A stretch of DNA of 64,000 nt. Origin: Polynucleobacter sp. HIN5. Lineage in GTDB: Bacteria > Pseudomonadota > Gammaproteobacteria > Burkholderiales > Burkholderiaceae. The notes under the pieces were generated by a model that saw only the letters and a program-made list of their open reading frames with translations, was not told where the DNA came from and ran no database searches. Positions 63,242 to 64,000 of the stretch are shown here, in pieces. Every line of letters starts with the position of its first letter. Positions within the stretch are counted from its first letter, which is position 1. The stretch covers positions 806,001-870,000 of the forward strand of contig NZ_AP028136.1 of the NCBI RefSeq assembly GCF_030297555.1, read 5' to 3'. A program made the position numbers and the translations under genes.

Positions 63242-63904
63242 TCAATTGGTTTTAAGAAGCTCTCGGTATGGTTCGAGAGCCTTCCAGACATTATTAAACA
63301 GGATTGGTTGTGCCTGTTCATTTGGATGAATCCGATCCGCCTGAAATAACTCAGGCCGGGTAGCGACACCCTCCAGAAAAAATGGCAGCAGAGGAACTTG
63401 CTCCGACTGCGATAGGGTCACAAAGAGTCGGGCAAACTGCTTGGTATATTCCTGACCATAGTTGGGAGGGATTTGCATCCCTAGGAGCAAGACCTCAGCG
63501 CCACTTTTCTTACTCATCACGATCATCTCTTTGAGGTTTTTCTGGGTAGCCGCGAGTGAGAGTCCTCGCAGGGCATCGTTGGCGCCCAGTTCAATAATCA
63601 CTAAACGAGGCTTGATGCGTTTTAAGAGATCTGGCAGACGACTTAAGCCACCTGCGGTGGTCTCACCGCTAATGCTGGCATTGGCAACTTGCCAAATACT
63701 GCCATCCTTACGTAATTGATTTTGGAGCAATCCCACCCAACCGCTGCCGCGTGGCAGTCCGTACTCTGCAGAAAGGCTATCGCCCAGAACGAGGAGTTGT
63801 GGAGTCGCGCTTGGGGTCTTAGCAGTTTGTGCCTGCACGGGTGCGGCACTGACGAGTAAGATGGAGGCCAATCCAACAACAAATTGTTTAAACAAAGGAT
63901 TCAC
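63242..63904 (-). CDS. Arylesterase/lysophospholipase-like SGNH hydrolase (TesA family)
   Basis: A 220-residue secreted hydrolase. The GTG at 63904 gives a good signal peptide (MNPLFKQFVVGLASILLVSA, cleavage near PVQA); an in-frame TTG at 63946 would put a polar extension in front of it. SGNH motifs are GDSLSAEYG (Ser43), a Gly in SGETTAGG, GANDALRG (Asn) and DRIHPN (Asp-His). It would hydrolyse thioesters or esters in the periplasm. It is divergent from the ybbA-like gene and convergent with the PpiD-like gene. Confidence 0.88.
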   Translation of the reverse strand: MNPLFKQFVVGLASILLVSAAPVQAQTAKTPSATPQLLVLGDSLSAEYGLPRGSGWVGLLQNQLRKDGSIWQVANASISGETTAGGLSRLPDLLKRIKPRLVIIELGANDALRGLSLAATQKNLKEMIVMSKKSGAEVLLLGMQIPPNYGQEYTKQFARLFVTLSQSEQVPLLPFFLEGVATRPELFQADRIHPNEQAQPILFNNVWKALEPYRELLKTN

Positions 63905-63905
63905 A

Positions 63906-64000
63906 TTGACTATTGTGCATGAATCTGCCCCAGTCTTGCAGGCCAAAGGTGTGGGTAAAACGGTTCAGACCAGTGATGGGCTGCTTGCCATTTTGCAAGA
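63906..64000 (+). CDS. ABC transporter ATP-binding protein (YbbA/LolD-like), partial
   Basis: The first 31 codons of a gene that runs off the right edge. From TTG 63906 the protein reads (M)TIVHESAPVLQAKGVGKT and continues VQTSDGLLAILQ. This resembles the N-terminus of YbbA-type ABC ATPases, which are encoded divergently from tesA in many proteobacteria. An AAAGGA ribosome site lies 6 bp before TTG. The Walker motifs are beyond the window, so the call rests on the start and the neighbour. Confidence 0.55.
   Translation, partial: MTIVHESAPVLQAKGVGKTVQTSDGLLAILQ

Noticed and set aside
63256..63284. Hairpin with a bulge just after the PpiD-like gene, as a terminator
   Set aside because: The stem has a bulge and lacks a T-run, and it lies inside tesA coding sequence.
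1..64000. CRISPR arrays, insertion sequences, prophage genes or riboswitches
   Set aside because: No tandem spaced repeats, transposase or phage proteins were seen, and no long structured leader apart from the rho region.

Overview
The window looks like chromosomal DNA of a Burkholderiaceae betaproteobacterium, most likely Polynucleobacter or a close freshwater relative. The evidence is the moderate base composition, near-identity of several products to Ralstonia/Cupriavidus families (PhaB, BktB-type thiolase, PhaR, Bug-type binding proteins, LplT) and betaproteobacterial gene orders (trxA-rho-rpmE2, tsaB-rimI, tig-clpP-clpX-lon). Genes are packed tightly with many 1-8 bp overlaps. There is no rRNA, prophage, insertion sequence or CRISPR array, and no gene-free stretch longer than 300 bp; the longest is the 274-bp rho leader.

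Layout. 1-8500: small conserved genes (CBS protein, CMD family, Lon-N domain, Smr, DUF6352, FrnE-type DsbA, Bug protein, RraA family), a divergent adenine-salvage pair (apt/mtn), a cupin and an FAH-family hydrolase. 8505-17045: DUF2237, an enoyl-CoA hydratase/CaiB pair, DUF5993-DsbB, a second Bug protein, a glycine-zipper lipoprotein, a MarR-like regulator, a MATE exporter and a GT39-like membrane protein. 17145-25975: trxA-rho-rpmE2, then an AddB/AddA-like helicase-nuclease pair. 25972-37069: RidA, two c-type cytochromes, and a GntR regulator divergent from a complete methylmalonyl-CoA pathway (mutase, MeaB, PccB, PccA, epimerase-like VOC protein) followed by malate synthase. 37086-43917: tsaB, rimI, a HolD-like gene, lplT, alr, bamD, rluD, pgeF. 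43918-49730: polyhydroxybutyrate genes phaC-phaB-phaR, rimO and a BktB-like thiolase. 49734-64000: mfd-serB, ispDF, tRNA-Leu, tig-clpP-clpX-lon with a sigma32-type promoter before lon, tRNA-Val, a PpiD-like chaperone, tesA and the start of a ybbA-like ABC gene.

Main points worth a second look. (1) A shared palindromic TGCA-N-TGCA-type site lies upstream of phaR, of malate synthase and of an unannotated 58-codon gene at 3681, suggesting a PhaR regulon that links PHB storage to the glyoxylate shunt. (2) The gene after rimI carries the N-terminal signature of the DNA polymerase III psi subunit (HolD) on what looks like a catalytically dead family-4 uracil-DNA glycosylase fold. (3) Alanine racemase has no ATG/GTG/TTG available and seems to start at CTG. 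(4) The PpiD homologue lacks its parvulin domain. (5) A run of eight G lies between the -35 and -10 of the MarR-like gene. (6) The thiolase terminator is embedded in serB coding sequence. All assignments are from reading the sequence; no search was run.
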